NCBI RefSeq assembly: GCF_035825295.1
Contig: NZ_JAYMGI010000002.1
Span: 3,477,001-3,541,000, forward strand
Direction: 5' to 3'
Source: Actinacidiphila sp. DG2A-62
GTDB lineage: Bacteria > Actinomycetota > Actinomycetes > Streptomycetales > Streptomycetaceae
Length of the DNA stretch: 64,000 nt
Part shown: in pieces, positions 28,190 through 35,511 of the stretch
Layout: the number at the start of each line of letters is the position of its first letter
Numbering within the stretch: position 1 is the stretch's first letter
The notes under the pieces: model-generated
What the model was told of the DNA's origin: nothing
The model's database searches: none
What the model saw: the letters and a program-made list of their open reading frames with translations, nothing else
Translations under genes and position numbers: made by a program

Positions 28190-28990
28190 ATGACCGACAG
28201 CCTTCCCGGGCCGGAGTTCTGGACCGTGGTCCACCCGTACACCGGTGAGGTGAGCAACGCGGAGCGCACCGCCCGGGGCTTCAGCTCCGACGTGACAGCT
28301 CTGGTCGACTGCGAGAAGGGGCCGTTCTTCGTCAAGGCCATGCGCAACCGGCCCGGCGGCCGGCGTGACTCGCTCATGCGGGAACGGCTGATCAATCCGT
28401 TCGTCCGGTCCGTGTCGCCCGCGCTGTGCTGGGAGGCCGAAAGCGAAGAGTGGACGGTGCTTGGCTTCGAAGTGGTCGAGGGGCGGTCGTCCACGTTCGA
28501 CTTCGGCTCTCCCGACCTTCCGGCGGTCGCCTCTGTGGTGAGGCGCATCGGGGAGATCCCGCTACCCCCGGTCGCGCAGGCGTGGGCGGAAACACGGTGG
28601 AACCGGTTCGCTGCCGACGAACGGGAGGCCGGGCTGTTCGCCGGTGACTCGTTGCTCTACACCGACATCAACCCGAGCAACCTGCTGATCGGCGGCGGGG
28701 CAACGTGGGCCGTCGACTGGTCGTGGCCCACCCGTGGGGCCGGGTTCATCGACCCCGCGTGCCTGGTTCTCCAACTGATCGCGGCCGGGCACGATGCGAA
28801 GTCGGCGGAGTCGTGGGCCCAGTGGTGCCCGGCATGGGTGAGCGCGGGCCCTCGGGCGATCAACGCGTTCGTACTGGCGAACGTCCGCATGTACGAGACG
28901 TTCTCCAAGCGCAAACCCGAGGCGCCATGGCTGGCGACCATGGCGACAGCCGCGCGGTCGTGGTCGGACCATCGCAATCTGGCGAAGTAA
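28190..28990 (+). CDS. APH-fold kinase (aminoglycoside phosphotransferase-like)
   Basis: This 266-residue protein has a kinase-like lobe with FFVKAM (probable ATP-contacting Lys), the catalytic-loop motif YTDINPSNLLI (Asp and Asn conserved; the usual His is Tyr) and the metal-binding Asp in WAVDWSWP, followed by the conserved DPACLVLQLI helix. It is therefore a small-molecule or peptide kinase rather than a protein of unknown fold. Close coupling to the radical SAM gene suggests a two-step modification of the same product. It is unlikely to be a canonical resistance enzyme, but this cannot be excluded. A strong terminator follows. Confidence 0.78.
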   Translation: MTDSLPGPEFWTVVHPYTGEVSNAERTARGFSSDVTALVDCEKGPFFVKAMRNRPGGRRDSLMRERLINPFVRSVSPALCWEAESEEWTVLGFEVVEGRSSTFDFGSPDLPAVASVVRRIGEIPLPPVAQAWAETRWNRFAADEREAGLFAGDSLLYTDINPSNLLIGGGATWAVDWSWPTRGAGFIDPACLVLQLIAAGHDAKSAESWAQWCPAWVSAGPRAINAFVLANVRMYETFSKRKPEAPWLATMATAARSWSDHRNLAK

Positions 28991-29008
28991 GTCTGCGAGT
29001 ACGACGAC

Positions 29009-29030
29009 GGGGCACCCGCAGGGGTGCCCC
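29009..29030 (+). terminator. Hairpin terminator after the kinase gene
   Basis: GGGGCACCC (29009-29017) and GGGTGCCCC (29022-29030) form a perfect 9-bp stem with a 4-base loop, 19 bases after the stop, followed by GTCCTCTTG. It marks the right end of the radical SAM transcript. The remaining 29031-29285 holds no recognisable gene. Confidence 0.8.
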
Positions 29031-29285
29031 GTCCTCTTGCGTTCCCGGTTACTGACCTTGAACGCGTGATGGTGCATCGCAGGACGGACCAGACACGGTC
29101 ACAGCCGCATCGCTGACAGGAAGCCCTGCCCCGCACGCTGCCTCTCCTCGCGGCGACTGGCTCCAACCGACCACCAGTCCGCACCATTTCTCGCAAGTCG
29201 TGACAGGACGGTTTCGTGGGGGCAGCAGGACATCACATCGTGCCGCTGTGCGCGGGCTGGTAAGTGGCCCCCGGGAGGGGGACCG

Positions 29286-30217
29286 CTATTCGCCCTGGGC
29301 CACCTCGATGGAGCCGTGGAGGTCGGACGCGGCCTCCAGGGCGCAGCCGGCGGAGAGGGCGAGGCAGGCGAGCAGGACCGCCGCTATGGCGCGCGGCGTC
29401 CGGGCGCGCAGGAGGGGCCGGCGCCGGGCGCGGGCGCGGCGCCGAGGAGGGCGGCGACGCGGCGCGGCACGGGCCCGGCCGTCGCCGACAGGACCGTCGC
29501 CGGCCGGGGTCCTGGCCGCGCGGCCAGCGCCGCCCGGCCGATCGCCCGCGCGGCCAGCCGCCGGTCGCCGACGTGCGCGGCGGCTTCCTCGTCGGCCCAG
29601 CGTTCCAGCGCGTAGGACAGCGGCGCCCGCAGCCCGCGCAGCACCGGGTGGCAGGCCACCGCCACCGCGAGCACCACGAGGAAGGCGTGGTGCCGCCCGG
29701 CCAGGTGCGCCCGCTCGTGCGCGAGCAGCGCCTCCCGTTCGCGCGGGTCGAGCGCGGCCAGCATCCCGGAGGTGACCACGATCCGTCCGGGCCGCCCGGG
29801 CAGCGCGTACGCGTCCGGCCCGGGATCGTCCAGCACGGTGAGGTCGCCCGCCGCCTGGCCGGAGCGCGCGGCGGCCCGCCGGGCCCGTGCCGGCAGCAGC
29901 AGGTGCCGCCGCCCGGCCCGTACCAGCGCGACCAGCACCGCGGCCAGCAGCACCGAGGCCAGGACCGCGGCCGGCACGGTCTCCTGGTCGCCGACCACCG
30001 GCAGCACCAGGTGGCCGAGCGCCGCGACCGGCGGCAGCCGCAGCGCGCCCGCGCCGGCCAGCAGCACGAGGGCGGCGGTGCTGCACGCCGCGAGCACCGC
30101 GGCGGACCCGGCGAGCAGCCAGGCGGCGGCGCGCGGCGGCAGCACCTCGGCCAGGCGCCGCGCCGCGGGCACGGCGAGCAGCGGGAGCAGCAGCGGGAGC
30201 CAGACGGCGATGTTCAC
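29286..30217 (-). CDS. M56-family (BlaR1/MecR1-like) membrane metallopeptidase, C-terminus frameshifted as read
   Basis: The GTG at 30217 follows GGGGAGG and opens VNIAVWLPLLLPLLAVPAARRLAEVL, the usual streptomycete M56 start. Several membrane segments are followed by the zinc motif HERAH in LLAHERAHLAGRHH and ERWADEEAAAHVG, with a third-ligand glutamate. The last membrane segment (AIAAVLLACLALSAGCALEAA) is in another frame after about 29405-29440, so one indel is needed to reach the stop at 29286; otherwise the protein ends at 29384. It acts with the upstream BlaI-type repressor, probably cleaving it on a cell-wall signal. There is no large extracytoplasmic penicillin sensor. Confidence 0.82.
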
Positions 30218-30760
30218 GCGCCGCCTCCCCTGCGCGTCCCGCCGGCCCCGCCGGCGCTCGGGGCCGCTCCCGCCGGCCTGCGGACCCGCCGTGCCCCGGT
30301 CACCGGCGGCGTCGGCGGCGTGCGCGGCCTCGGCGGCGTGAGCGGCGTCGTCGGCGGCCTCGGCGGCGTCCTCCGCGCCCGACGCGAGCAGACTGCGCAG
30401 CAGCGCCTCGTCGTCCGGGCCCAGCTCGGAGACGAAGCGGGCCAGCACCACCCCGCGGTCGTCGCGCGCGGACTTGTCCAGCTCGGTGCGCATCCGGCGC
30501 GCGGCCAGACCGGGCGAGTCCTGGACCGGCAGGTACGCGTAGCCGCGGCCCGAGCGGGTGCGGCTGACCGAGCCCTTCTCGTGCAGGCGGGCCAGGATGG
30601 TGGTGACCGTGGTGCGCGCCAGGTTCGCGTTGAGCGCCGCGTCGAGGTCGCGCTGCACGTCGGCGGGGGTGAGCGGGCGGCCGCCCGCGGCCCACAGCGC
30701 CGCCAGCACGCTGGCCTCCAGCTCGCCCGCAGGGCGGCGACCCGCAGTGGCGTCCGGCAT
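30218..30760 (-). CDS. BlaI/MecI-type repressor, no stop before the M56 gene
   Basis: Residues 1-125 are a BlaI/MecI winged helix: LEASVLAALWAAGGRPLTPADVQ, ARTTVTTILARLHEKGSVSRTR and the dimerisation region ARDDRGVVLARFVSELGPDDEALLRSLL. These repressors bind paired palindromes and are inactivated by the partner M56 protease. The frame continues through about 55 Ala/Asp/Gly-rich residues straight into the M56 protein without a stop, so as read it is a fused 458-residue ORF. An indel that removed the repressor stop is as likely as a true fusion. Two matching operators lie 25 bases upstream. Confidence 0.85.
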
Positions 30761-30784
30761 CGGTCGCCCCCTTCCCGCTCGTTC

Positions 30785-30821
30785 GTCTACAGTTCAGTAG
30801 ACTGTCTACATGACTGTAGTC
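30785..30821. promoter_or_regulatory. Two BlaI-type operators in the blaI-dedA divergent region
   Basis: Perfect dyad GTCTAC-N6-GTAGAC (30785-30802) is followed two bases later by GTCTAC-N6-GTAGTC (30804-30821), the second having one mismatch. Tandem TACA/TGTA-type dyads are characteristic of BlaI/MecI boxes. Their position predicts self-repression of the repressor-protease pair, possibly also control of the divergent dedA-PAP2 operon. Confidence 0.8.
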
Positions 30822-30874
30822 AGTCGAGGCGCCGTTCCGCGCCCCCGGACCCATTATGGGAGGGCTCCATCGTC

Positions 30875-31651
30875 ATGCCCCTGCCCGTGCTCGACCAGGC
30901 CGTGAACGTGCTGGACGCGACCTCGCTGCTGTCCTCCTTCGGGGCGGTCGGCATCGCGGTGGTGATGTTCGCCGAAACCGGCCTGCTGATCGGCTTCTTC
31001 CTGCCCGGCGACTCGCTGCTGTTCACCGCCGGCCTGCTGTGCGTGTCCGGCGGGTCGAAGGCGGTGCACCTGTCCCTGTGGCAGGTGCTGATCGCCGCGC
31101 TCGCGGGGGCGCTGCTGGGCGCGCAGACCGGCTATGTGCTCGGCCGCCGCGGCGGCCCGGCGCTGCTGGCCAGGACGCGCAGCCGCAAGCTGCACGAGGG
31201 CGCGGTCAGAGCGGCGGAGCTGCTGGACCGCTACGGGCACGCCAAGGCGGTGGTGCTGGCCCGCTTCGTCCCCGTGGTCCGCACGGTGCTGAACCCGCTG
31301 GCCGGCGCGCTCGGCGTTTCCGCGCGGACGTTCACGCTGTGGCAGGTCGTGGGCGGCACGGTCTGGTCGGTCGGGCTGGTGCTCGGCGGGTACGCGCTCG
31401 GGTCGTCGATCCCGCACGTGGACACGTACCTGCTGCCGCTGGTCGCGCTCATCGTGCTGCTGTCGCTGCTGCCGCTGGCGCTGGAGCTGCGCCGCGGCCG
31501 GGCGGCGGCCCGGCGCACGGGCGCGCGGCACGCCGGGCCGGGCCGCGCGGCGACGGCGCGGCCCGAGGAGACCGCCGCCCCCGGGGGCGGCGGCACAGCG
31601 GCCCACGGCGACGCCGCCGGGGCCCACCACGACGAAGCGGAGGCGCTGTGA
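30875..31651 (+). CDS. DedA-family membrane protein (second copy)
   Basis: This 258-residue protein resembles the DedA at 17720 but is distinct. It has ETGLLIGFFLPGDSLLF (about residues 35-51), GAQTGYVLGRRGG and the arginine-containing RFVPVVRTVLNPLAGALGVS block. Five or six hydrophobic segments precede an Arg/Ala/Gly/His-rich cytoplasmic tail. The ATG follows GGGAGGG. Its TGA overlaps the GTG of the PAP2 phosphatase gene, and the pairing of DedA with PAP2 suggests a joint role in undecaprenyl-phosphate or phospholipid recycling, which fits BlaI-linked envelope control. Confidence 0.9.
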   Translation: MPLPVLDQAVNVLDATSLLSSFGAVGIAVVMFAETGLLIGFFLPGDSLLFTAGLLCVSGGSKAVHLSLWQVLIAALAGALLGAQTGYVLGRRGGPALLARTRSRKLHEGAVRAAELLDRYGHAKAVVLARFVPVVRTVLNPLAGALGVSARTFTLWQVVGGTVWSVGLVLGGYALGSSIPHVDTYLLPLVALIVLLSLLPLALELRRGRAAARRTGARHAGPGRAATARPEETAAPGGGGTAAHGDAAGAHHDEAEAL

Positions 31652-32259
31652 ACTCGCGCGTGGACGCCGGCCTCTACCGGTGGGTGGTCGACCTCAGCCT
31701 GCGCACGCCGCAGCCCGTGGACGACGTGATCCGCTTCTTCAGCGACTACGGCCTCGCCCTCTTCGCCGTGCTGATGCTGCTCGCCTGGTGGCGGGCGCGG
31801 CCCGCGGACGGCGCGCGGATGGCCGCCGCGCTGGCGGTGCCGCTCGCGGTGGTCGCGGCCTTCCTGGCGAACGACGGGGTGAAGTCGCTGGTCGACGAGC
31901 AGCGACCGTGCCGCACGCTGCACACCGCGACGGTCGAGGCCTGCCCGGCGCTGGGCGACTGGTCGTTCCCGAGCAACCACACCGCGATCGCCTTCGCCGC
32001 CGCGGCGGCCCTGCTGGTCGCGCACCGCCGGCTCGGCCTGGTCGCGCTGCCGCTGGCGGTGCTGATGGGCCTGTCGCGGGTGTGGATCGGCGCGCACTAC
32101 CCGCACGACGTGCTGGCCGGCGCGGTTCTCGGCGCCCTGGTCGGCTGGGCGCTGACCGCCCTGGCCGCACGGCGCGCCGCCCCGGCGGTACGGCGGCTGC
32201 GCGGCTCGCGGCTGTTCGGCCCGGCGCTCGCGGTGGGCGGTGCGCCGCCGGTCAGGTGA
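31648..32259 (+). CDS. PAP2-superfamily phosphatase
   Basis: This 203-residue membrane phosphatase has the three PAP2 motifs: K-X6-RP in KSLVDEQRPCR, PSNHTA (catalytic His) and SRVWIGAHYPHDVLAG. Five or six hydrophobic segments surround them. Family members dephosphorylate undecaprenyl pyrophosphate or phosphatidic acid at the outer membrane face. The GTG start overlaps the upstream dedA stop by four bases, so the two are coupled. Which lipid it uses cannot be read from the sequence. Confidence 0.92.
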   Translation: MNSRVDAGLYRWVVDLSLRTPQPVDDVIRFFSDYGLALFAVLMLLAWWRARPADGARMAAALAVPLAVVAAFLANDGVKSLVDEQRPCRTLHTATVEACPALGDWSFPSNHTAIAFAAAAALLVAHRRLGLVALPLAVLMGLSRVWIGAHYPHDVLAGAVLGALVGWALTALAARRAAPAVRRLRGSRLFGPALAVGGAPPVR

Positions 32260-32592
32260 GCGGCCCTTCGGGTGAACGGCTCATGGGGGCCGCCCTTCGG
32301 GTGAACGTCGTCACGACGAGCCGCCCCCGGGTGCGCGGCGTCACGGCGAGCCGCCCGCGGGTGCGCCGCGCCGCGGCGAGCGGGCCGGCGACCCGGCCGC
32401 GCCGACGCCGCTGACAGCGCTTACCTCGCCCGGCCGCCGCGGGCCCCGCGGCCGGTCCTTCCGGCCGGCCCGGGCCTTCCCCGGCCTCCTCCCCCGGCCG
32501 CCCCTCGCGCCCTCACCGCCAGGGGAACCGCTTTCCCGCGGCCCGCGTCGTAGTCGTGCGACCCTCGGGCAGCGCGTCGGCCGGCGCCGACG

Positions 32593-32629
32593 CGCGAAGG
32601 CGGCGGACATCGCGTCCGCCGCCTTCGCG
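32593..32629 (+). terminator. 16-bp perfect hairpin downstream of the PAP2 gene
   Basis: CGCGAAGGCGGCGGAC (32593-32608) and its exact complement (32614-32629) flank a 5-base loop, followed by CCCCCC rather than T. It lies 333 bases after the PAP2 stop in the gene-free stretch 32260-32751, which otherwise has short repeats such as CCCTTCGGGTGAACG (twice). Confidence 0.6.
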
Positions 32630-32640
32630 CCCCCCGTTGG

Positions 32641-32663
32641 GCCCTGCCGGAGTCCGGCAGGGC
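32641..32663. terminator. Second hairpin, 10-bp perfect stem
   Basis: GCCCTGCCGG (32641-32650) pairs with CCGGCAGGGC (32654-32663) across a 3-base loop. It lies 11 bases after the preceding hairpin and 88 bases before the TTG of the regulator gene, so it may be part of that gene's leader rather than a terminator. Confidence 0.5.
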
Positions 32664-32751
32664 GTCCAGCATCGGGGCTCGCGGCCCGGCCGGGCCAGTA
32701 GTTTGCACCCCAGCGAAAACACCAGGTCATGTCTGTGAGGGACTGGTCGAC

Positions 32752-33792
32752 TTGCCGTTAAGGATTCACTTCACCAGCGACGACCTCGCCCGTGTGACGG
32801 TGGCCCCGTGCGCCGACATGCTGTGGGAACTGGCGCTCAGCCTCACCGTGTTGCAGACCCCGCAGGCGCCGTCGGCGTTCCGGCCGTGGCGCGGCGCGGC
32901 GGTCACCGCGCTGGCCGCCCCCGCCGCCCGCGGCCCGGTCCGGCTGCTGACCACGCTGGTCGCGGCGCAGGGCTCCTTCCCCGACTTCCTCACCCCCGAC
33001 CAGGCGGTCCGCCGCCGCGACGGCTTCGCGGCCGGCGTCGACACGGTGCGGGCCACATCCGCCGCGATGCTGCGCAGCGACCTGCCCGCGGTCTTCCAGG
33101 ACCGCCGGCCGCCCACCTGGGTACGGGAGCTGGCCGCCGGCGAGCCGCGCCGGCTGACCTCGGTGGCGGACGCCCTGCAGACGTACGGCGAGAGCGTGGT
33201 GCTGCCGTACGAGGCCGCGATCGAGTCCGCGGTGCAGGCCGACCGCACCCTGCGCAGCCGCGACCTGCTGGAGGGCGGCGTGGACCGGATGCTGGGCCGG
33301 CTGCCGCCGCCGCTGCGCTGGCGGCCGCCGGTGCTGGAGACCGCGTACCCGTCCGACCGCGACCTGCACCTCAGCGGGCGCGGGCTGACCCTCGTGCCCT
33401 CCTACTTCTGCTGGGGCACGCCGGTCACGCTGATCGACCCCGAGCTGCCGCCGGTGCTGGTGTACCCGGCCGTCGACGGCGGCCGGCCGGTCCCCGGCGG
33501 CGGGCGGCTGACCGAGCTGCTGGGCCACACCCGGGCGGAGGCGCTGCGCGCGCTGCGGGTCCCGCAGTCCACCAGCGAGCTGGCCCGGCGCGTCGGCACC
33601 TCGGTGGCGTCCGCGAGCCGGCACACCGCGGTGCTGCGGGACTCCGGGCTGATCCGCAGCACCCGGCACGCCAACACCGTCATCCACGTCGTCACCGGCC
33701 TCGGCCTGCGGCTGCTGGAGTGCGAGGACCGGGCCAGGGAGCGGGCGGCGGCGCGGCCCTCGCCGGAGGCGCGGACCGCGGCAGGAGCGTGA
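32752..33792 (+). CDS. ArsR-like winged-helix transcriptional regulator with early TTA codon
   Basis: The 346-residue protein opens PLRIHFTSDDLARVTVAP, a start typical of a large streptomycete regulator family, and has a C-terminal winged helix around residues 270-315 (STSELARRVGTSVASASRH then VLRDSGLIRSTR). The middle region is of unknown function. It starts with TTG at 32752 and the third codon is TTA (32758-32760), which makes translation likely to depend on the bldA leucyl-tRNA and thus on developmental stage. The targets are unknown; no obvious partner gene is adjacent. Confidence 0.82.
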   Translation: MPLRIHFTSDDLARVTVAPCADMLWELALSLTVLQTPQAPSAFRPWRGAAVTALAAPAARGPVRLLTTLVAAQGSFPDFLTPDQAVRRRDGFAAGVDTVRATSAAMLRSDLPAVFQDRRPPTWVRELAAGEPRRLTSVADALQTYGESVVLPYEAAIESAVQADRTLRSRDLLEGGVDRMLGRLPPPLRWRPPVLETAYPSDRDLHLSGRGLTLVPSYFCWGTPVTLIDPELPPVLVYPAVDGGRPVPGGGRLTELLGHTRAEALRALRVPQSTSELARRVGTSVASASRHTAVLRDSGLIRSTRHANTVIHVVTGLGLRLLECEDRARERAAARPSPEARTAAGA

Positions 33793-33862
33793 CCGGGGGC
33801 GTCGGGCGGGGGCGTCGGGCGGTGGGCCGGGGCATCGGGCAGGGGCCGGGGGCGGACACGCG

Positions 33863-33899
33863 ACCGGCCGCCGCCCGCGGGGTGCGGACGGCGGCCGGT
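33863..33899. terminator. Bidirectional hairpin between convergent genes
   Basis: ACCGGCCGCCG (33863-33873) and CGGCGGCCGGT (33889-33899) form an 11-bp perfect stem between the convergent regulator and yceI-like genes. Confidence 0.6.
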
Positions 33900-33949
33900 A
33901 GGGCACGCGGCGCGCCGGGCGGCGGCCCGGGCGCCCACGGGCCGGTGGC

Positions 33950-34501
33950 TCAGGCCTTGGCCTGCGCGGCCTCGATCTCCAGGGCGATGCGGATCTTGTC
34001 GCTGACCGCCGCGCCGGCGGCGCCGCCGGTGATGCCGAAGTCGCTGCGGCTGATCTCGGTGGACGCGGAGAAGCCGGCGATCGGGTGGCCCTCGTAGTGG
34101 GTGCCGAAGCCGTTCAGCTCCAGCTGGAGGGTGACGGTCTTGGTCACGCCGTGCAGGGTCAGCTCGCCGTCGACCTCGAACAGCTCGGACGTCTTGGGAC
34201 GGATCGCGCCGGAGACGAAGGTCAGCTCCGGGTACGTCTCGACGTCCAGGAAGTCGGCGTTGCGCACGTGGTTGTCGCGCATCTCGTTGTTGGTGCTGAC
34301 CGAGTTGGTCTTGATCACGGCCTCGACCTTGGACTCCAGCGGGTTCTCCGCGGTCACGATGGTGCCGGAGAACTCCGCGAAGTGCCCGCGGACCTTGGAA
34401 ACCCCCAGGTGACGGACGTAGAAGGAGACGTCGGAGTGCACCGCGTCGATGGTCCAGGTGCCGGCGACGTAACCGTCGATCACATCGGTCTGCGTGGTCA
34501 T
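33950..34501 (-). CDS. YceI-family protein
   Basis: YceI proteins are lipocalin-like beta barrels that bind polyisoprenoids. The 183-residue protein shows the family start GTWTIDAVHSDVSFYVRHLGVSKVRG, the FLDVETYPELTFVS strand, LTLHGVTKTVTL and the C-terminal ISRSDFGITGG block. No signal peptide is present, so it is probably cytoplasmic, as in many actinobacteria. The ATG at 34501 has GAGGAG upstream. It is divergent from a MarR gene and the shared intergenic region contains a candidate operator. Confidence 0.93.
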   Translation of the reverse strand: MTTQTDVIDGYVAGTWTIDAVHSDVSFYVRHLGVSKVRGHFAEFSGTIVTAENPLESKVEAVIKTNSVSTNNEMRDNHVRNADFLDVETYPELTFVSGAIRPKTSELFEVDGELTLHGVTKTVTLQLELNGFGTHYEGHPIAGFSASTEISRSDFGITGGAAGAAVSDKIRIALEIEAAQAKA

Positions 34502-34567
34502 GGGGAGGCTCCTCAGGGGACTGCTGGAAGAAATGATTGAGCTTTCACCGACCATAGACCCGATCCA

Positions 34568-34579
34568 TTGAGAGTTCAA
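34568..34579. promoter_or_regulatory. Palindrome TTGA-GAGT-TCAA upstream of the MarR gene
   Basis: This dyad lies 19 bases before the MarR-type start and 67 bases from the yceI start, the usual place for an auto-repressing MarR site that also controls the divergent gene. Confidence 0.45.
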
Positions 34580-34597
34580 CCACCGTATGCTGGACCC

Positions 34598-35101
34598 ATG
34601 AGCGACGTGCGGTGGCTGAGCAGCGAGGAGCAGGAGATCTGGCGGGCGTACCTGACGTCCACCGTCGAGTTCACGTCGTACATCGACCGCCAGCTGCGCC
34701 GGGACTCCGGGATGCCGATGGCGTACTACGAGATCCTGGTCCGGCTCTCCGACGCGGAGGGGCGCTGCCTGCGGATGAGCGACCTGGCCGACGCGTCGCT
34801 GTCCTCGCGCAGCCGGCTCAGCCACGCGGTGGCCGCGCTGGAGAAGAACGGCTGGGTGGTGCGCAGGCCCGCGGACGGGGACCGTCGCGGGTGGGTCTGC
34901 GAGCTGACCGACGAGGGCTTCGCGGCGCTCGCCGAGGCGGCGCCGGGGCATGTCACGGCGGTCCGCGAGAAGCTCTTCGACGTGCTCACGCCGGAGCAGC
35001 TGGCCACGCTGCGGGACGTGGGGCGGGCGATCTCGGCGGGGTTGCGGGAGGAGTGCGACGCCGCTCGCGCGGAGGCGGTCTGCGACGAGTCGCCCTGCTG
35101 A
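34598..35101 (+). CDS. MarR-family transcriptional regulator
   Basis: The 167-residue protein has the MarR winged helix: YYEILVRLSDAEGRCLRMSDLADASLSS, recognition helix SRLSHAVAALEKNGWVVRR and the wing PADGDRRGWVCELTDEG. The ATG at 34598 gives MSDVRWLSSEEQEIWRAYL, a usual actinobacterial start. It is divergent from yceI, whose expression it probably controls through the intervening palindrome; in related species MarR/yceI pairs respond to oxidants or lipophilic compounds. That link is inferred from position. Confidence 0.92.
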   Translation: MSDVRWLSSEEQEIWRAYLTSTVEFTSYIDRQLRRDSGMPMAYYEILVRLSDAEGRCLRMSDLADASLSSRSRLSHAVAALEKNGWVVRRPADGDRRGWVCELTDEGFAALAEAAPGHVTAVREKLFDVLTPEQLATLRDVGRAISAGLREECDAARAEAVCDESPC

Positions 35102-35211
35102 CGTCCCCCCTGACGCTCCCGGCCGCCCGTCCGCCCACGGCATCAGCTCCGCGCTGACGCTTCTCCCCGGCTGCGTGGGAGTGCGTGCGGTGTGCGCTGG
35201 GCGCCCGCTCG

Positions 35212-35240
35212 TTTTTCAGGGGCGCGGGGAACTGCGCGAC
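35212..35240. repeat. GGGGCGCGGGGAACTGCGCG repeat copy
   Basis: This is a copy of the intergenic repeat family seen at 15849. A degenerate inverted partner lies at 35471-35490, so the two bracket the 29-bp tandem array. The whole gene-free stretch 35102-35511 is repeat-derived. Confidence 0.7.
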
Positions 35241-35296
35241 AAGCCACACCGCGGCCCGCAGGTCGTCATCGGCCCGAAGGGGCAGATCAATCCTCC

Positions 35297-35412
35297 CCCA
35301 GAGCTTCGCCTGGGAGGTACCCCCACCCAGAGCTTCGCCTGGGAGGTACTTCCACCCAGAGCTTCGCCTGGGAGGTACTTCCACCCAGAGCTTCGCTTGG
35401 GAGGTACCCCCA
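35297..35412. repeat. Four tandem 29-bp repeats with internal hairpin
   Basis: Four adjacent copies of a 29-base unit beginning CCCAGAGCTTCGCCTGGG run from 35297 to 35412 with only a few substitutions. Each contains CCCAG and CTGGG arms able to form a small stem. Single copies of this word are common next to Streptomyces genes; four in tandem is unusual. There is no spacer between copies, so this is not CRISPR. Confidence 0.8.
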
Positions 35413-35511
35413 GGACCACCGGCCCGGTGGGGGGTTGCTGGGGGTACCTCCCGGACGGAGTCTGGGGGAGCAGTTCCTCGCGCCCCTGATGGGCTCAGCG
35501 CCCAGCGCAAA

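Noticed and set aside
24099..28990. Prophage or integrative conjugative element
   Set aside because: No integrase, excisionase, replication, transfer or structural gene is present, and no tRNA attachment site was found.
28190..28990. Aminoglycoside resistance gene
   Set aside because: The fold matches APH kinases, but the usual HxD is YxD and the gene is coupled to a radical SAM enzyme, so a biosynthetic kinase is the better reading.
35297..35412. Possible CRISPR array from four near-identical 29-base repeats
   Set aside because: The copies are directly adjacent with no unique spacers, and no cas gene is present, so it is a tandem repeat.
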